64,000 nt of DNA from Rhizobium sp. 9140 (GTDB lineage Bacteria > Pseudomonadota > Alphaproteobacteria > Rhizobiales > Rhizobiaceae). Location of the stretch: positions 1,553,501-1,617,500 of the forward strand of contig NZ_FJUR01000001.1 in assembly GCF_900067135.1 (NCBI RefSeq). The letters run 5' to 3'. Positions 9,796 to 18,347 of this stretch are shown here, in pieces (the first letter of the stretch is position 1; each line of letters begins with the position of its first letter). The notes beneath the pieces are model-generated. The model did not search any database, was not told the DNA's origin, and worked only from the letters and a program-made list of their open reading frames with translations. Made by a program: the position numbers and the translations under genes.

Positions 9796-10755
9796 ATGAA
9801 CACACTGCCTTCCGATAGCGGGCGCGTCTTCGATGCGCCATCGACCAACTGGGTCTACCGCATCCTGCCGCGGCCGCTTTGGCCCTATGCGCAGCTTGCC
9901 CGGTGGGACCGGCCGATCGGCTGGCAACTCTTGATGTGGCCCTGCTTCTGGTCGGCAGCACTGGCGGCCAATGCGGCCGCTTTGGATGGCACGGCCTCGG
10001 TCGGGCGCCTCGTCCTGCATCTCGCTTTGTTTCTCATCGGGTCGATCGCCATGCGCGGTGCCGGCTGCACCTATAATGACATCGTCGACGAGACGATCGA
10101 CATGGCCGTCGCCCGCACGCGCTCGCGCCCCCTGCCGTCCGGCCGGGTGTCGCGCCGCAATGCCAAGCTCTTCATGGGTTTGCAGGCACTGGTCGGCCTC
10201 GTGGTGCTGTTGCAGTTCAACGGCTTCTCGATCGTGCTCGGCATCCTCTCGCTCGGCTTCGTCGCCATCTACCCCTTTGCCAAGCGCTTCACCGACTGGC
10301 CCCAGTTCTTTCTCGGCATGGCCTTTTCATGGGGTGCGGTCATGGGCTGGGCAGCGGAGTTCGGCAACCTCTCGGCTGCACCCGTGGTGCTCTACCTCGC
10401 CGCCATCGCCTGGACGGTCGGCTACGATACGATCTATGCCTATCAGGACCGCGAGGACGACGAACTCGTCGGCGTCCGCTCGACCGCGCGCCGCTTTGGA
10501 GAGCGCCCCAAACCCTGGCTGGTCGCACTCTACGGCCTCACCATTGTCCTACTCGGCCTCGCTTTCGCGCTCGCCGGCGCGGGTGCACTCGCCTACCTGG
10601 CACTTGCCGCCGCCGCCATCATGCTCTTCTACCAGATCCTCGTCCTCGACATCCACGATGCTCAGCAATGCCTGACCCTCTTCCGTTTCAACGGCATGGT
10701 CGGGTTGATCGTGTTTGCAGGACTGGCGGCGGCGTTTCTCGTTCGGCTGGTTTAG
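9796..10755 (+). CDS. ubiA: 4-hydroxybenzoate polyprenyltransferase
   Basis: The 319-residue integral membrane enzyme attaches the polyprenyl chain to 4-hydroxybenzoate in ubiquinone synthesis. Both Asp-rich motifs of the UbiA family are present: NDIVDETID (NDxxDxxxD) and DREDDELVG. RPIGWQLLMWPCFW near the N-terminus and about eight hydrophobic helices fit the family. The ATG at 9796 with an AGGA upstream was preferred over the longer frame to 9760. A long inverted repeat lies downstream. Confidence 0.96.
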   Translation: MNTLPSDSGRVFDAPSTNWVYRILPRPLWPYAQLARWDRPIGWQLLMWPCFWSAALAANAAALDGTASVGRLVLHLALFLIGSIAMRGAGCTYNDIVDETIDMAVARTRSRPLPSGRVSRRNAKLFMGLQALVGLVVLLQFNGFSIVLGILSLGFVAIYPFAKRFTDWPQFFLGMAFSWGAVMGWAAEFGNLSAAPVVLYLAAIAWTVGYDTIYAYQDREDDELVGVRSTARRFGERPKPWLVALYGLTIVLLGLAFALAGAGALAYLALAAAAIMLFYQILVLDIHDAQQCLTLFRFNGMVGLIVFAGLAAAFLVRLV

Positions 10756-10796
10756 GGGGCATTTTTCGCAGAAGTGGTGTGGGTTTGCTTGGTCTA

Positions 10797-10967
10797 AAAG
10801 GAAGACCCTCTCTGCCCTGCCGGGCATCTCCCCCACAAGGGGGGAGAAGACTCGGGGCAACCGCTCGCTTCATAAGAAACGTTCAAGATTAGAGCTCAGG
10901 GCGTCCCACGAGTCCTCTCCCCCCTTGTGGGGGAGATGCCCGGCAGGGCAGAGAGGGCCTTTTTCCT
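10797..10967. repeat. Long inverted repeat, rhizobial-type intergenic palindromic element
   Basis: The left arm (10806-10852, CCCTCTCTGCCCTGCCGGGC... to ...GGGGGGAGAAGACT) is the reverse complement of the right arm (10911-10960), with ~58 bp between them. Each arm also contains an internal palindrome (CTCCCCCACAAGGGGGGAG). A single half-copy occurs at 53563-53618. The form is like the intergenic mosaic or palindromic repeats known from rhizobial genomes (RIME-type), though I cannot assign the exact family. Confidence 0.8.
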
Positions 10968-11016
10968 AGCCCAAACTACCGCCGGACCCGCACCCACACC
11001 CGCAAAAAATACCCGT

Positions 11017-11184
11017 TCAGGCAGCCGGCCAGTCGTTGGTCGGATCGGGCACGACCTCGTCCTCACCATCATCGCTATCGACCCGGTTCTGGTCCGCGTC
11101 TTTCAGCAACCGATCGCGCTCGGCCTCCGTCTTCGGGGTTGTCGAGGCGGCATCGTCTTTCGTCGTCGGCTCGTCCGCTGTCAT
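11017..11184 (-). CDS. Small acidic hypothetical protein
   Basis: A 55-residue, very hydrophilic and acidic peptide (many D, E, T; C-terminus EVVPDPTNDWPAA) with no signal peptide, membrane helix or cysteine. The ATG at 11184 has a strong AAGGAG ribosome binding site ~6-9 bases upstream, which is the main reason to accept it; the frame extends to 11277 but that part has no good start. It is probably disordered. No function can be given. It lies downstream of the DUF6101-like gene on the same strand, with a hairpin between them. Confidence 0.55.
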   Translation of the reverse strand: MTADEPTTKDDAASTTPKTEAERDRLLKDADQNRVDSDDGEDEVVPDPTNDWPAA

Positions 11185-11275
11185 GGCATTCTCCTTGATG
11201 GTTTCGCGAAAACAACAGGAACGGCGCCATGATTGTTCCTCTGCAAACCCCACGAACCAAGCTATCTCCACAAAC

Positions 11276-11307
11276 AAAAAGCCGGCCGCAGGGACGACCG
11301 ACTTTTT
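11276..11307. terminator. Hairpin terminator downstream of the DUF6101-like gene
   Basis: AAAAAGCCGG...CCGACTTTTT forms an imperfect stem with A/T runs at both ends, 25 bp after the stop of the - strand gene at 11332. Confidence 0.55.
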
Positions 11308-11331
11308 GCACTGGAGGAGAGATAGGAGAGA

Positions 11332-11898
11332 TCAGCGACGGGCGATGATCTCGGAACCGTCGATCTTCATCATCACGCCGAGGCTGCCGGTTGTGCGGCG
11401 CATCAGGAAGCGCGGGCGGCGCTTGGCGTGTAGCGAATGGCGGCGGCGGGGAACGATCGCGTGGGTCTTCACATCGCCGAGATGGTTGTCGAGCGGCCGG
11501 GCGACCCCGTCGGCTTCCACCATCAGCATCGGAATGCGATAGGCTTCCGACCAGGCGCGCCAGTCGGCGGCGATGTCGGAGAGGTCGTGTGCGACGAGAA
11601 GGGGCACGCACAGGTCCGGATCGTCATGGTGCAGTTCCAGCGTCACCGTCACCTCGCCATCGCCATGGTCGATGGCACGGGCGGCAACGCCCTTGAAGGC
11701 CCGCGCCGGCAGCGCGATGGACAGCGGCAGGCCGCTTGACGGCAAAACCTTACGCATCACGGCGCCGCGCTCGTCGAGGCTGATCGTCACATTGCTCCGG
11801 GCGCCCGGCAGCGCAAAGCTGGCATGTTGCGGGAAACGCTTCGGATCGAGCCGCAGTTCGGTATCGACCCATGCAGGTTGAGAAACGGTTTTCAGCAT
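11332..11898 (-). CDS. Conserved rhizobial protein (DUF6101-like)
   Basis: A 188-residue soluble protein with no signal peptide. It starts VSQPAWVDTELRLDPKRFPQHASFALPG and has a basic C-terminal segment (RRRHSLHAKRRPRFLMRRTTG). From memory it matches a family restricted to Rhizobiales and labelled DUF6101; the function is unknown. It is probably a single-gene unit, read away from the divergent DUF1217 gene, with a 333-bp shared upstream region. Confidence 0.65.
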   Translation of the reverse strand: MLKTVSQPAWVDTELRLDPKRFPQHASFALPGARSNVTISLDERGAVMRKVLPSSGLPLSIALPARAFKGVAARAIDHGDGEVTVTLELHHDDPDLCVPLLVAHDLSDIAADWRAWSEAYRIPMLMVEADGVARPLDNHLGDVKTHAIVPRRRHSLHAKRRPRFLMRRTTGSLGVMMKIDGSEIIARR

Positions 11899-12231
11899 GT
11901 CATTTCGCCCTTGTTTTACCCTTGAGAGCCGGTTTCCGGTCTTTTCTCATCGAGACGTTTTCGTCTTCTATGGAGGTCAACATAGGCGGCGGCTGTTTGA
12001 GACCGCTTAAAATTCGCGGTTAAAAAACTTTGCATTCCCCGATGGTTAGCAAAAGCCGACGCATTACGGTTTAGAACACGTCAACGCGCAGCCTCGCATT
12101 CTCCGCAAAAAGCCTCGCGCAAGCAGCAGCGGTCATGGTGAAGCGACATGGCCGCAGCTTGCCGGCGCGTGCCCTTCGGCGCGTGCGCGCGGCGGCGGCA
12201 AGCAGCAGACGTCAAGGCAACGGGGCGGCAA
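11899..12231. other. Divergent intergenic region between the DUF6101-like and DUF1217 genes
   Basis: A 333-bp gap that must hold both promoters. It contains an AT-richer patch around 12005-12030 (TTAAAATTCGCGGTTAAAAAAC) and GC-rich direct-repeat-like sequence just before the DUF1217 start (CGGCGCGTGCCC/TTCGGCGCGTGCGC). I see no convincing RNA gene or open frame. Confidence 0.5.
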
Positions 12232-14691
12232 ATGGCATCGACCTATCTCGACTATAATCTCGTCGTTCGAGACATGAAGGAGAGCATCAATCGCATCTCC
12301 CAGCAGAAGATGGTCGAGCGCGATACCCAGTATTACAAGGAGAACATCGGCAAGGTCACGACCGTCGATGCCTTCCTCGACGACTACCGGCTCTATTCCT
12401 ACGCCATGAAGGCCCACGGCCTCGAGGACATGACCTACGCCAAGGCGTTCATGCGCAAGGTGCTGGAAAGCGACCTCAACGACGATGCCAGCTATGCCAA
12501 CAAGCTGAGCGACGATCGCTATCGCAATTTCGCGATGGCCTTCAGCTTCGACAAGTCGACCACCGTGGCACAGACCGGGGCGCAGGAAGATGCGCTGATC
12601 GGTCTCTACAACGCCAATATCGCCAATGCCGACAGCGCGATGAACACGGAGGTGAACTATTTCAACGCAATGACCGCGGGCGGCAATATCCAGACCGTCG
12701 ATCAGTTCCTGCAGAACGAGCGTTTGCGCGACTATGCCTTCCCGCTTTTCGGGCTGAAGCCCGACAGTTTCGATTTCACGCAGGTGCGCCAGGCCCTGAC
12801 GAGCGACATCAGCGACCCCGCGAGCTACGTCAATACGCTGCAACAGACCGCCGCCGACGCGCTGTCCGTTCGCGGAGCCGAGATCCGGGCGACGCTCGTG
12901 AAATACGACGAGCGCTCCAGCGCGTCCGCGCAGATCGCGTCGCTGACCGCGAGCCTGTCGCAGCCCGGCGCCGACCAGCCGGCCATCCAGGCGAAGATCA
13001 ATGAACAGCAGGCGATCTACGATGCCCGCAACGCTGAACTGCCGCCCTTTTCCCAGACGGCGGCCAACGTCTCGGCGCTCTCGTCGGAATATGCGCAGCT
13101 GGACTATGCGGGCACCCTAGCCATCAATCTGAAGGCCATGGCAACGGCCTTCAAATTCAACGCCGACGGCACCGCACCGTCCGCGACCCCCCTTGTGGGT
13201 GATGCCGACAAGGCCTCGATGCGTGAGCTTTACTTCGCTTCCGCACCGCGCCTCACGGGCACCGGGGCGCTGATCAACACGGATTATTTCGAGGCGCACG
13301 TCAACGATTTCACGACCGCGACGGACCTGCTTGCCGACAGCCGCATGCGTTCCTTCATCATCACCGCCTACGGCATTCCGCGCGGAACGGGTTCGAGCGT
13401 GCTCAACGCCATCATCACCAGCGACCTCAACGATCCCGCGAGCTATGCCAATACGACAGGGGCGGAAAACAACGCCGCCTACAAGGCGCTGGCTGCCGGC
13501 TTCAACTTCAAGCCGGATGGAACGCTGGCGGCCGGCGACGCACCCCAGACGGCGGCGCAGAAAAGTGCGGCCTCGGCAAACTACATGAACCGCTACAACG
13601 ATGCGGCGGATGCGACGGACGAATCCCTGATCTCCGCCTACAAGACGCTGATCGGCACGATCACCACCGTCGATGCGCTGCTGAGCAACCCGAAGGGCGT
13701 GCAGGTCGCGCTCTCGGCTTTCGGACTGGAGAACGAAGGCAAGACCGCGCGCGAGCTGCGCAGGATCCTGACCAGCGACGTGAACGACCCGAAGAGCTAC
13801 GTCAACACGCTGAAGGACGACCGTTACGTCCAACTGACCAACGCCTTCAACTTCAAGGCCGACGGCAAGGTCGGTGCGCCGAAGCTTGCGCAGTCGGAGT
13901 CCGAAATCCTGCAGATCTCCAAGGCCTATGTGGTGGCCAAGAGCCAGTTCGGCACGGAGAAGGACAAGACCGACGCGACGACCGAGGCCAAATACTACGC
14001 CGCGCAGATGGAGAAGGTCAAAACGCTCGACGATCTCCTGAAAGATCCGCGCATGACGAATTTCATCCTGATCGCAACCGGCATCGATCCGACGACGGTG
14101 AAGAAGGACGAGCTGAAGAAGGTCTTCACATCGGATGTGTCCGACCCGAAGAGCTTCATCAACACGGAGGCCGATCCGCGCTACCAAGCGCTCGTCGCCT
14201 CCTTCAACTTCGATGCGACCGGCAAGACGGTGCGCCCGCCGGAAAACCAGATCCAGACACGCCGCGGTCTTCTGGAAACGCAGGATCTCTACTTTAACCA
14301 GACGCTCGAGGAGCAGAAGGGCGAGGACAATGCCGGCGTCCGTCTCGCGCTCTACTTCCGCCGCATGGCGCCCGGTATCGGCTCCACCTTCGACATCCTC
14401 GCCGACAATGCCCTGATGCAGGTGGTGCGGACGGCCTACAGCATCCCCGAAGAGATGAGCAGTGCCAACGTCGATGTCCAGTCGGAATACATCAAGCGCG
14501 TCCTGGACGTGAAGGATCTGCGCGATCCGGAAAAGCTCGAAAAGCTGATGAAGCGTTTTACCGCACTCTATGATGTCGAGAACAACACGGACACGTCTCC
14601 GGCGCTGGCGATCTTTAACTCGACGGCCGGAAGCGGCGGCATCAGCAGCGAATCGCTGCTCGCCATCTCGCAATTGCGTATGGGTGGCTGA
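12232..14691 (+). CDS. DUF1217 repeat protein (flagellum-associated family)
   Basis: The 819-residue product is built from about six copies of a ~100-130-residue module: a Tyr-containing helix, TVDxFLxDxRLxxxAxxAxGL, a spacer, then LxSDxxDPxSYxNxxxDxRYxxLxxAFxFxxDG. Clear copies begin near residues 30, 140, 350, 465 and 580, and a last divergent one near 700. This is the DUF1217 repeat, seen in alphaproteobacterial proteins usually encoded among flagellar genes; a structural or secretion-related role is inferred from that. No flagellar gene is in this window. The start at 12232 (ASTYLDYNLVV) matches the family N-terminus; the extension to 12148 is low-quality Arg/Ala-rich sequence. Confidence 0.85.
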   Translation: MASTYLDYNLVVRDMKESINRISQQKMVERDTQYYKENIGKVTTVDAFLDDYRLYSYAMKAHGLEDMTYAKAFMRKVLESDLNDDASYANKLSDDRYRNFAMAFSFDKSTTVAQTGAQEDALIGLYNANIANADSAMNTEVNYFNAMTAGGNIQTVDQFLQNERLRDYAFPLFGLKPDSFDFTQVRQALTSDISDPASYVNTLQQTAADALSVRGAEIRATLVKYDERSSASAQIASLTASLSQPGADQPAIQAKINEQQAIYDARNAELPPFSQTAANVSALSSEYAQLDYAGTLAINLKAMATAFKFNADGTAPSATPLVGDADKASMRELYFASAPRLTGTGALINTDYFEAHVNDFTTATDLLADSRMRSFIITAYGIPRGTGSSVLNAIITSDLNDPASYANTTGAENNAAYKALAAGFNFKPDGTLAAGDAPQTAAQKSAASANYMNRYNDAADATDESLISAYKTLIGTITTVDALLSNPKGVQVALSAFGLENEGKTARELRRILTSDVNDPKSYVNTLKDDRYVQLTNAFNFKADGKVGAPKLAQSESEILQISKAYVVAKSQFGTEKDKTDATTEAKYYAAQMEKVKTLDDLLKDPRMTNFILIATGIDPTTVKKDELKKVFTSDVSDPKSFINTEADPRYQALVASFNFDATGKTVRPPENQIQTRRGLLETQDLYFNQTLEEQKGEDNAGVRLALYFRRMAPGIGSTFDILADNALMQVVRTAYSIPEEMSSANVDVQSEYIKRVLDVKDLRDPEKLEKLMKRFTALYDVENNTDTSPALAIFNSTAGSGGISSESLLAISQLRMGG

Positions 14692-14712
14692 GGACGACGG
14701 CCGCCGCGGGCT

Positions 14713-16146
14713 CTATCGCTTGATCTGCAACACTTTGTCCGGGTTCATGATTCCGGCCGGGTCGAAGGCATGCTTGATCCGCTGCATCAGGTCGATCTCG
14801 ATGCCGTGGCGCACCTCCGCCAGCTCGTCGCGCTTCAACTGGCCGATGCCATGCTCGGCGGAGATCGAGCCGCCATGGGCCAGCACAATGCCGTGCACGA
14901 TCGCGTTCATCTCCCGCCAGCGTTCGAGGAATGCCTGCTTGTCGGCACCGACGGGCTGGGAAATATTGTAGTGGATGTTGCCGTCGCCCATATGGCCGAA
15001 GGAGCAGATCCGCGCGCCGGGGATCGCCGCCATCACGGCCGCATCGGCCTCTGCCATGAAGGCGGGAATGCTGGCGATCGGCACCGAAACATCATGCTTG
15101 ATCGACCCGCCTTCCGGCCGCTGCGCCAGCGACAGGCTCTCGCGCATGTGCCAGAGCGCCTTTCGCTGCGCCTCGCTGGAGGCGACGATGGCATCGTCCA
15201 CGAGCCCGTTCTCGATAGCGCCGGAGAGCAGCGCCTCCATCGTGCGCCCCGCACTTTCCGCGCTGTCGGCGCTGGAAATATCGATCAGCACGTACCAGGG
15301 ATGCACCGTCGCCATCGGGTCCGTGACGCCGGGAATGTTGCGCACCGAGAAATCGATGCCGATGCGCGGCATCAGCTCGAACCCGGTCAGCGTCTGCCCG
15401 CAGAGCGTGGACGCCCGTTCGAACAGCGCCAGCGCATCCTCGACTGTGCGAAGGCCTGCAAGCGCCACCTCGTGGCCGAGCGGCTTGGGAAACAGCCGCA
15501 GCACGGCACCGGTGATGACGCCGAGCGTTCCCTCCGCGCCGATGAAGAGATCGCGCAGATCATAGCCGGTATTGTCCTTCTTGAGGCGGCGCAGCCCGTC
15601 CCAGATCTCGCCGGTCGGCAGCACCACTTCGAGGCCGAGGCACAGCTGGCGCATGTTGCCATAGGCGAGCACGGCCGTTCCCCCCGCATTGGTGGAGAGG
15701 TTGCCGCCGATCCGGCAGGAGCCTTCCGAGCCGAGCGACAGCGGAAACAGCCGGTCCACCCGGTCGGCTGCCATCTGGATATCGGCGAGAATGCAGCCGG
15801 CATCCGCCACGATGACATTGCCGACCGGATCGACGTCGCGAATGCGGTTCATCCGCTCCAGCGACAGGAGAATGTCGGCAGCACCCGTGCGGGGGATCTG
15901 CCCGGCGACATGGCCGGTATTGCCCGCCTGCGGCACGATGGCGACGCCGGTTTCGCTGGCAAGCTTAAGGGTCGCGGAGACCTCCGCCACGCTGCCGGGC
16001 TTCAAGACCGCCGGCGTCGTGCCGCGATAGAGCCCGCGGGTCTCCACCAGATAGCGATCCTGGACGGCAGACCCCACCTCCGCATGGCCGCCGACGAGAT
16101 CGACGAAGCGCTGGACAAGATCGGGCGAGGGGACGGTGTTGGTCAT
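14713..16146 (-). CDS. FAD-linked 2-hydroxyacid dehydrogenase (GlcD/D2HGDH family)
   Basis: The 477-residue flavoprotein has an N-terminal FAD_binding_4 (PCMH) domain with VPQAGNTGHVAG and the GGNLSTNAGG loop. A C-terminal FAD-linked oxidase domain follows with FGHMGDGNIHYN (metal and substrate site) and SAEHGIGQLKRD. The architecture fits D-lactate or D-2-hydroxyglutarate dehydrogenases, which pass electrons to a carrier such as quinone, cytochrome c or ETF. The substrate cannot be fixed from sequence. It lies 24 bp downstream of the sua5-like gene on the same strand and may be co-transcribed with it. Confidence 0.88.
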   Translation of the reverse strand: MTNTVPSPDLVQRFVDLVGGHAEVGSAVQDRYLVETRGLYRGTTPAVLKPGSVAEVSATLKLASETGVAIVPQAGNTGHVAGQIPRTGAADILLSLERMNRIRDVDPVGNVIVADAGCILADIQMAADRVDRLFPLSLGSEGSCRIGGNLSTNAGGTAVLAYGNMRQLCLGLEVVLPTGEIWDGLRRLKKDNTGYDLRDLFIGAEGTLGVITGAVLRLFPKPLGHEVALAGLRTVEDALALFERASTLCGQTLTGFELMPRIGIDFSVRNIPGVTDPMATVHPWYVLIDISSADSAESAGRTMEALLSGAIENGLVDDAIVASSEAQRKALWHMRESLSLAQRPEGGSIKHDVSVPIASIPAFMAEADAAVMAAIPGARICSFGHMGDGNIHYNISQPVGADKQAFLERWREMNAIVHGIVLAHGGSISAEHGIGQLKRDELAEVRHGIEIDLMQRIKHAFDPAGIMNPDKVLQIKR

Positions 16147-16170
16147 GTCGATGCTCTCAGGATGGCAGTG

Positions 16171-17142
16171 TCAGCGGGGTGCCGCCGCGCGCTCCAGCCG
16201 GTCGCGGATGGCCTCGCCGAGGCCTTGGCTCGGAATGGCGGAAAAGGCGATCGTCCGGGCGCCCGTGGCGTCCGCCTGCTTCATATAGGAAAAGAGATTG
16301 GCGGCGGCTTCCCGCAGATTGCCGGACGGGCTGAGATCGAGCACGATCACCGCCGCCGCCTCGCCGGAAAGGGCCGTCCCCCCGAAGCGGATCAGGGCCT
16401 CCCCCGGCCGCACATCCGTCGCATCCAGACGCACGGCGGCACCCGGCGCATAATGCGAGGCGAGCATGCCCGGCGCCTCCAAAGTGGCACCCGCTGAATC
16501 CTGCCGCAAAAGCCGCTGACCGGCCACAGTCTCGATGTCGGCCGCGTCCAGCCCGCCGGGACGCAGCAGGCGAAGCCGCCCGTTCTCCACCTTGACGATG
16601 GTCGATTCGAGCCCGATGCCCGCCGGTCCGGCGTCAAGAATGAGGTCGATGGCGGAACCGAGATCGTCGGCCACATGCGCGGCCATCGTCGGGCTGATGC
16701 GCCCCGAGGTGTTGGCGCTGGGTGCCGCCAGCGGTTTGCCAAAGGCGGCGATGACCTCGCGCGCGAAGCCGGCCGGCATCCGCAGGCCGAGCGTGTCGAG
16801 CCCGGCCGTGGCCAGCGCATGCACGGTGGCTCCGGGCGCACGCGTCACCACCAGCGTCAGCGGCCCCGGCCAGAAGGCTTCCGCCAGACGGCGCGATACG
16901 GGATCGAACAGGCCGTGGCGCGCGGCCATCTCCATATCGGACACATGCGAAATCAGGGGGTTGAAACGCGGCCGGCCCTTGACCTCATAGATCGAGGCAA
17001 TCGCATCGGCCCGCGTCGCATCGGCCGCAAGCCCGTAAACGGTCTCCGTCGGCAGCGCGATCGGCCGGCCCCGCGTGAGCACATCCACGGCGCGCTCCAG
17101 CGCCCGCACCCGGTCGAGGGTCGTCTCGATGATCTCTGCCAT
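16171..17142 (-). CDS. Threonylcarbamoyl-AMP synthase (Sua5 type)
   Basis: The 323-residue enzyme makes threonylcarbamoyl-AMP from threonine, bicarbonate and ATP for the t6A37 modification of tRNAs. The YrdC domain shows RGRPIALPTETVYGLAADA, KGRPRFNPLI and LAAPSANTSGRISPT. A C-terminal Sua5 domain follows (GMLASHYAPGAAVRL linker; then VIVLDLSPSG). That makes it the long Sua5 form rather than the short YrdC/TsaC form. I took the ATG at 17142 (AEIIETTLDRV); upstream in-frame starts to 17202 add poorly conserved residues. Confidence 0.93.
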   Translation of the reverse strand: MAEIIETTLDRVRALERAVDVLTRGRPIALPTETVYGLAADATRADAIASIYEVKGRPRFNPLISHVSDMEMAARHGLFDPVSRRLAEAFWPGPLTLVVTRAPGATVHALATAGLDTLGLRMPAGFAREVIAAFGKPLAAPSANTSGRISPTMAAHVADDLGSAIDLILDAGPAGIGLESTIVKVENGRLRLLRPGGLDAADIETVAGQRLLRQDSAGATLEAPGMLASHYAPGAAVRLDATDVRPGEALIRFGGTALSGEAAAVIVLDLSPSGNLREAAANLFSYMKQADATGARTIAFSAIPSQGLGEAIRDRLERAAAPR

Positions 17143-17208
17143 GCGTCTCGCGCTTCCGCCCATTGAGGCGGCAGTCTTAGTGCAAAACGATAACGGCTGC
17201 AAAGCGTC

Positions 17209-17817
17209 TCAGAGCGCGCGGATGATCGTGCGCAGGGCGTCGTTGCGGGCGCCCAGCATCAGCACGTTCTTCAAGGCCGTCTTCGGGTCCTGCGTGCGGA
17301 AGAGGAGGCCGCCGTCGCGAACGGTCCGGTTGATCACGAGCTTGCCCTGCTCGCGGTCGAGGTCCATCGCGACGGCGAAATACATGCGCGAATATCCGCG
17401 GCGGACATCGTCGAAGAAATGTTCGTCCTTGCCGATTTCGCAGAAGAAGTTGGCCATGTAGAACGACCAGCGGACATCGTCATAGTCCGCGAATTTGGTG
17501 CGCGCCGCCGTCACATGACAGTAGCCGAGATGCGGGCTGCCATCGAGCGTGCGGTGGAAGATCATCTTGGGAAAGCGGATAGACGCGTGGAAGCCGCTGA
17601 TACGGTCGTAGGCGAGCGTGCCGGCGGCCTCAAGCTTGCGGCCCGTCCGTTCGGCCACTTCCTTGTGCGTCAGGTAGCGCTTTGCGGCGCGCGCCTCGGA
17701 TGTCGCGCGGTTGATCCGGCCGGTGCGCAGGTAATCCGTGTACACGCCCCCGCGTGGTTCCTGGGGAGCCTTGGCATCATCGAAGTAGCGCAGGTTGGCC
17801 ATGGTCTGGTCCAGCAT
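17209..17817 (-). CDS. Conserved rhizobial protein of unknown function (DUF6656-like)
   Basis: A 202-residue soluble protein. The middle is rich in aromatic residues and histidines (FPKMIFHRTLDGSPHLGYCH, then DDVRWSFYMANFFCEIGKDEHFF), and the C-terminus (TALKNVLMLGARNDALRTII) looks strongly conserved. I associate this, from memory, with a rhizobial DUF (6656) but cannot confirm it. The ATG at 17817 has an AAGGAAG ribosome binding site 8 bases upstream. It reads away from the gbcAB operon, with a 530-bp divergent region between them. Function unknown. Confidence 0.65.
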   Translation of the reverse strand: MLDQTMANLRYFDDAKAPQEPRGGVYTDYLRTGRINRATSEARAAKRYLTHKEVAERTGRKLEAAGTLAYDRISGFHASIRFPKMIFHRTLDGSPHLGYCHVTAARTKFADYDDVRWSFYMANFFCEIGKDEHFFDDVRRGYSRMYFAVAMDLDREQGKLVINRTVRDGGLLFRTQDPKTALKNVLMLGARNDALRTIIRAL

Positions 17818-18119
17818 GGATGATCTTCCTTTTGCATGGTCTTACGGGCCGGCCATGGCGCGAGGCTTGCGTCATCCGGCCATTCGCCTTGGGGCAGGCA
17901 GCAGGGGCGCACGCCTCGATGTCGCAAATGCGCACCCGGCAACGACGCATCGGCCTGACCGGGAAAGCGACATCTGCCGAAATGTCTCGCATCGTCTTGT
18001 TTATCTTGAAGGATCGACGCACGAAGTCGCAAAAATGGCCCGCAAATGCGCGTGTCGTCTTTCTCAAATCGCGTGTCGCTTCTTGGCCTCTGAAATCGGC
18101 CGGCGCGGCGTTAGAGTGA
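17818..18119. promoter_or_regulatory. Divergent upstream region with repeated CGCAAATGCGC
   Basis: This stretch between the DUF6656-like gene and the riboswitch must contain the riboswitch promoter. The exact 11-mer CGCAAATGCGC occurs twice, at 17923-17933 and 18041-18051. Each copy contains a short inverted repeat (CGCA-AA-TGCG). These could be operator sites for a regulator of either divergent unit. No coding potential is convincing here. Confidence 0.45.
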
Positions 18120-18290
18120 GAGGCTCAAGGCGCTGGTTTCAAAGGGATCCGGACACATTATTGGGAAGCCGGTCGGAACCGGGCGCTGCGCCCGCAACGG
18201 TGGTGGAGCATGAAGCCGGCGATCCTTGTCACGGATCGGCCTGGCCCAGCCCCTGAGCCCGGACACCTGTCTTGGCGACGATGTGACGGA
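18120..18290 (+). promoter_or_regulatory. Cobalamin (adenosylcobalamin-class) riboswitch
   Basis: The conserved parts of the B12 aptamer appear in order: GGGAAGCCGGT...ACCGG (18163-18181), GCTGCGCCCGCAACGGT (18185-18201; consensus GCTGCCCCCGCAACTGT), AGCC...TGTCACGG, and the B12 box GAGCCCGGACACCTGTC (18255-18271; consensus AGYCMGGAGACCTGCC, two deviations). It is oriented with gbcA, whose ATG follows ~60 bp after the aptamer, so it should switch gbcAB in response to coenzyme B12. Known riboswitches of this class usually turn genes off when B12 is plentiful. A small CGGC-GGGT-GCCG hairpin at ~18314-18326 may be part of the expression platform. The outer boundaries are approximate. Confidence 0.88.
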
Positions 18291-18347
18291 CTTTGATGTG
18301 AATGTCGTGGTGCGGCGGGTTGCCGGGTTTAAATAAGGAACGGGAAC

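Noticed and set aside
12007..12023. CtrA-like site TTAA-N9-TTAA upstream of the DUF1217 gene
   Set aside because: The known full CtrA site is TTAA-N7-TTAA(C); the spacing here is nine.
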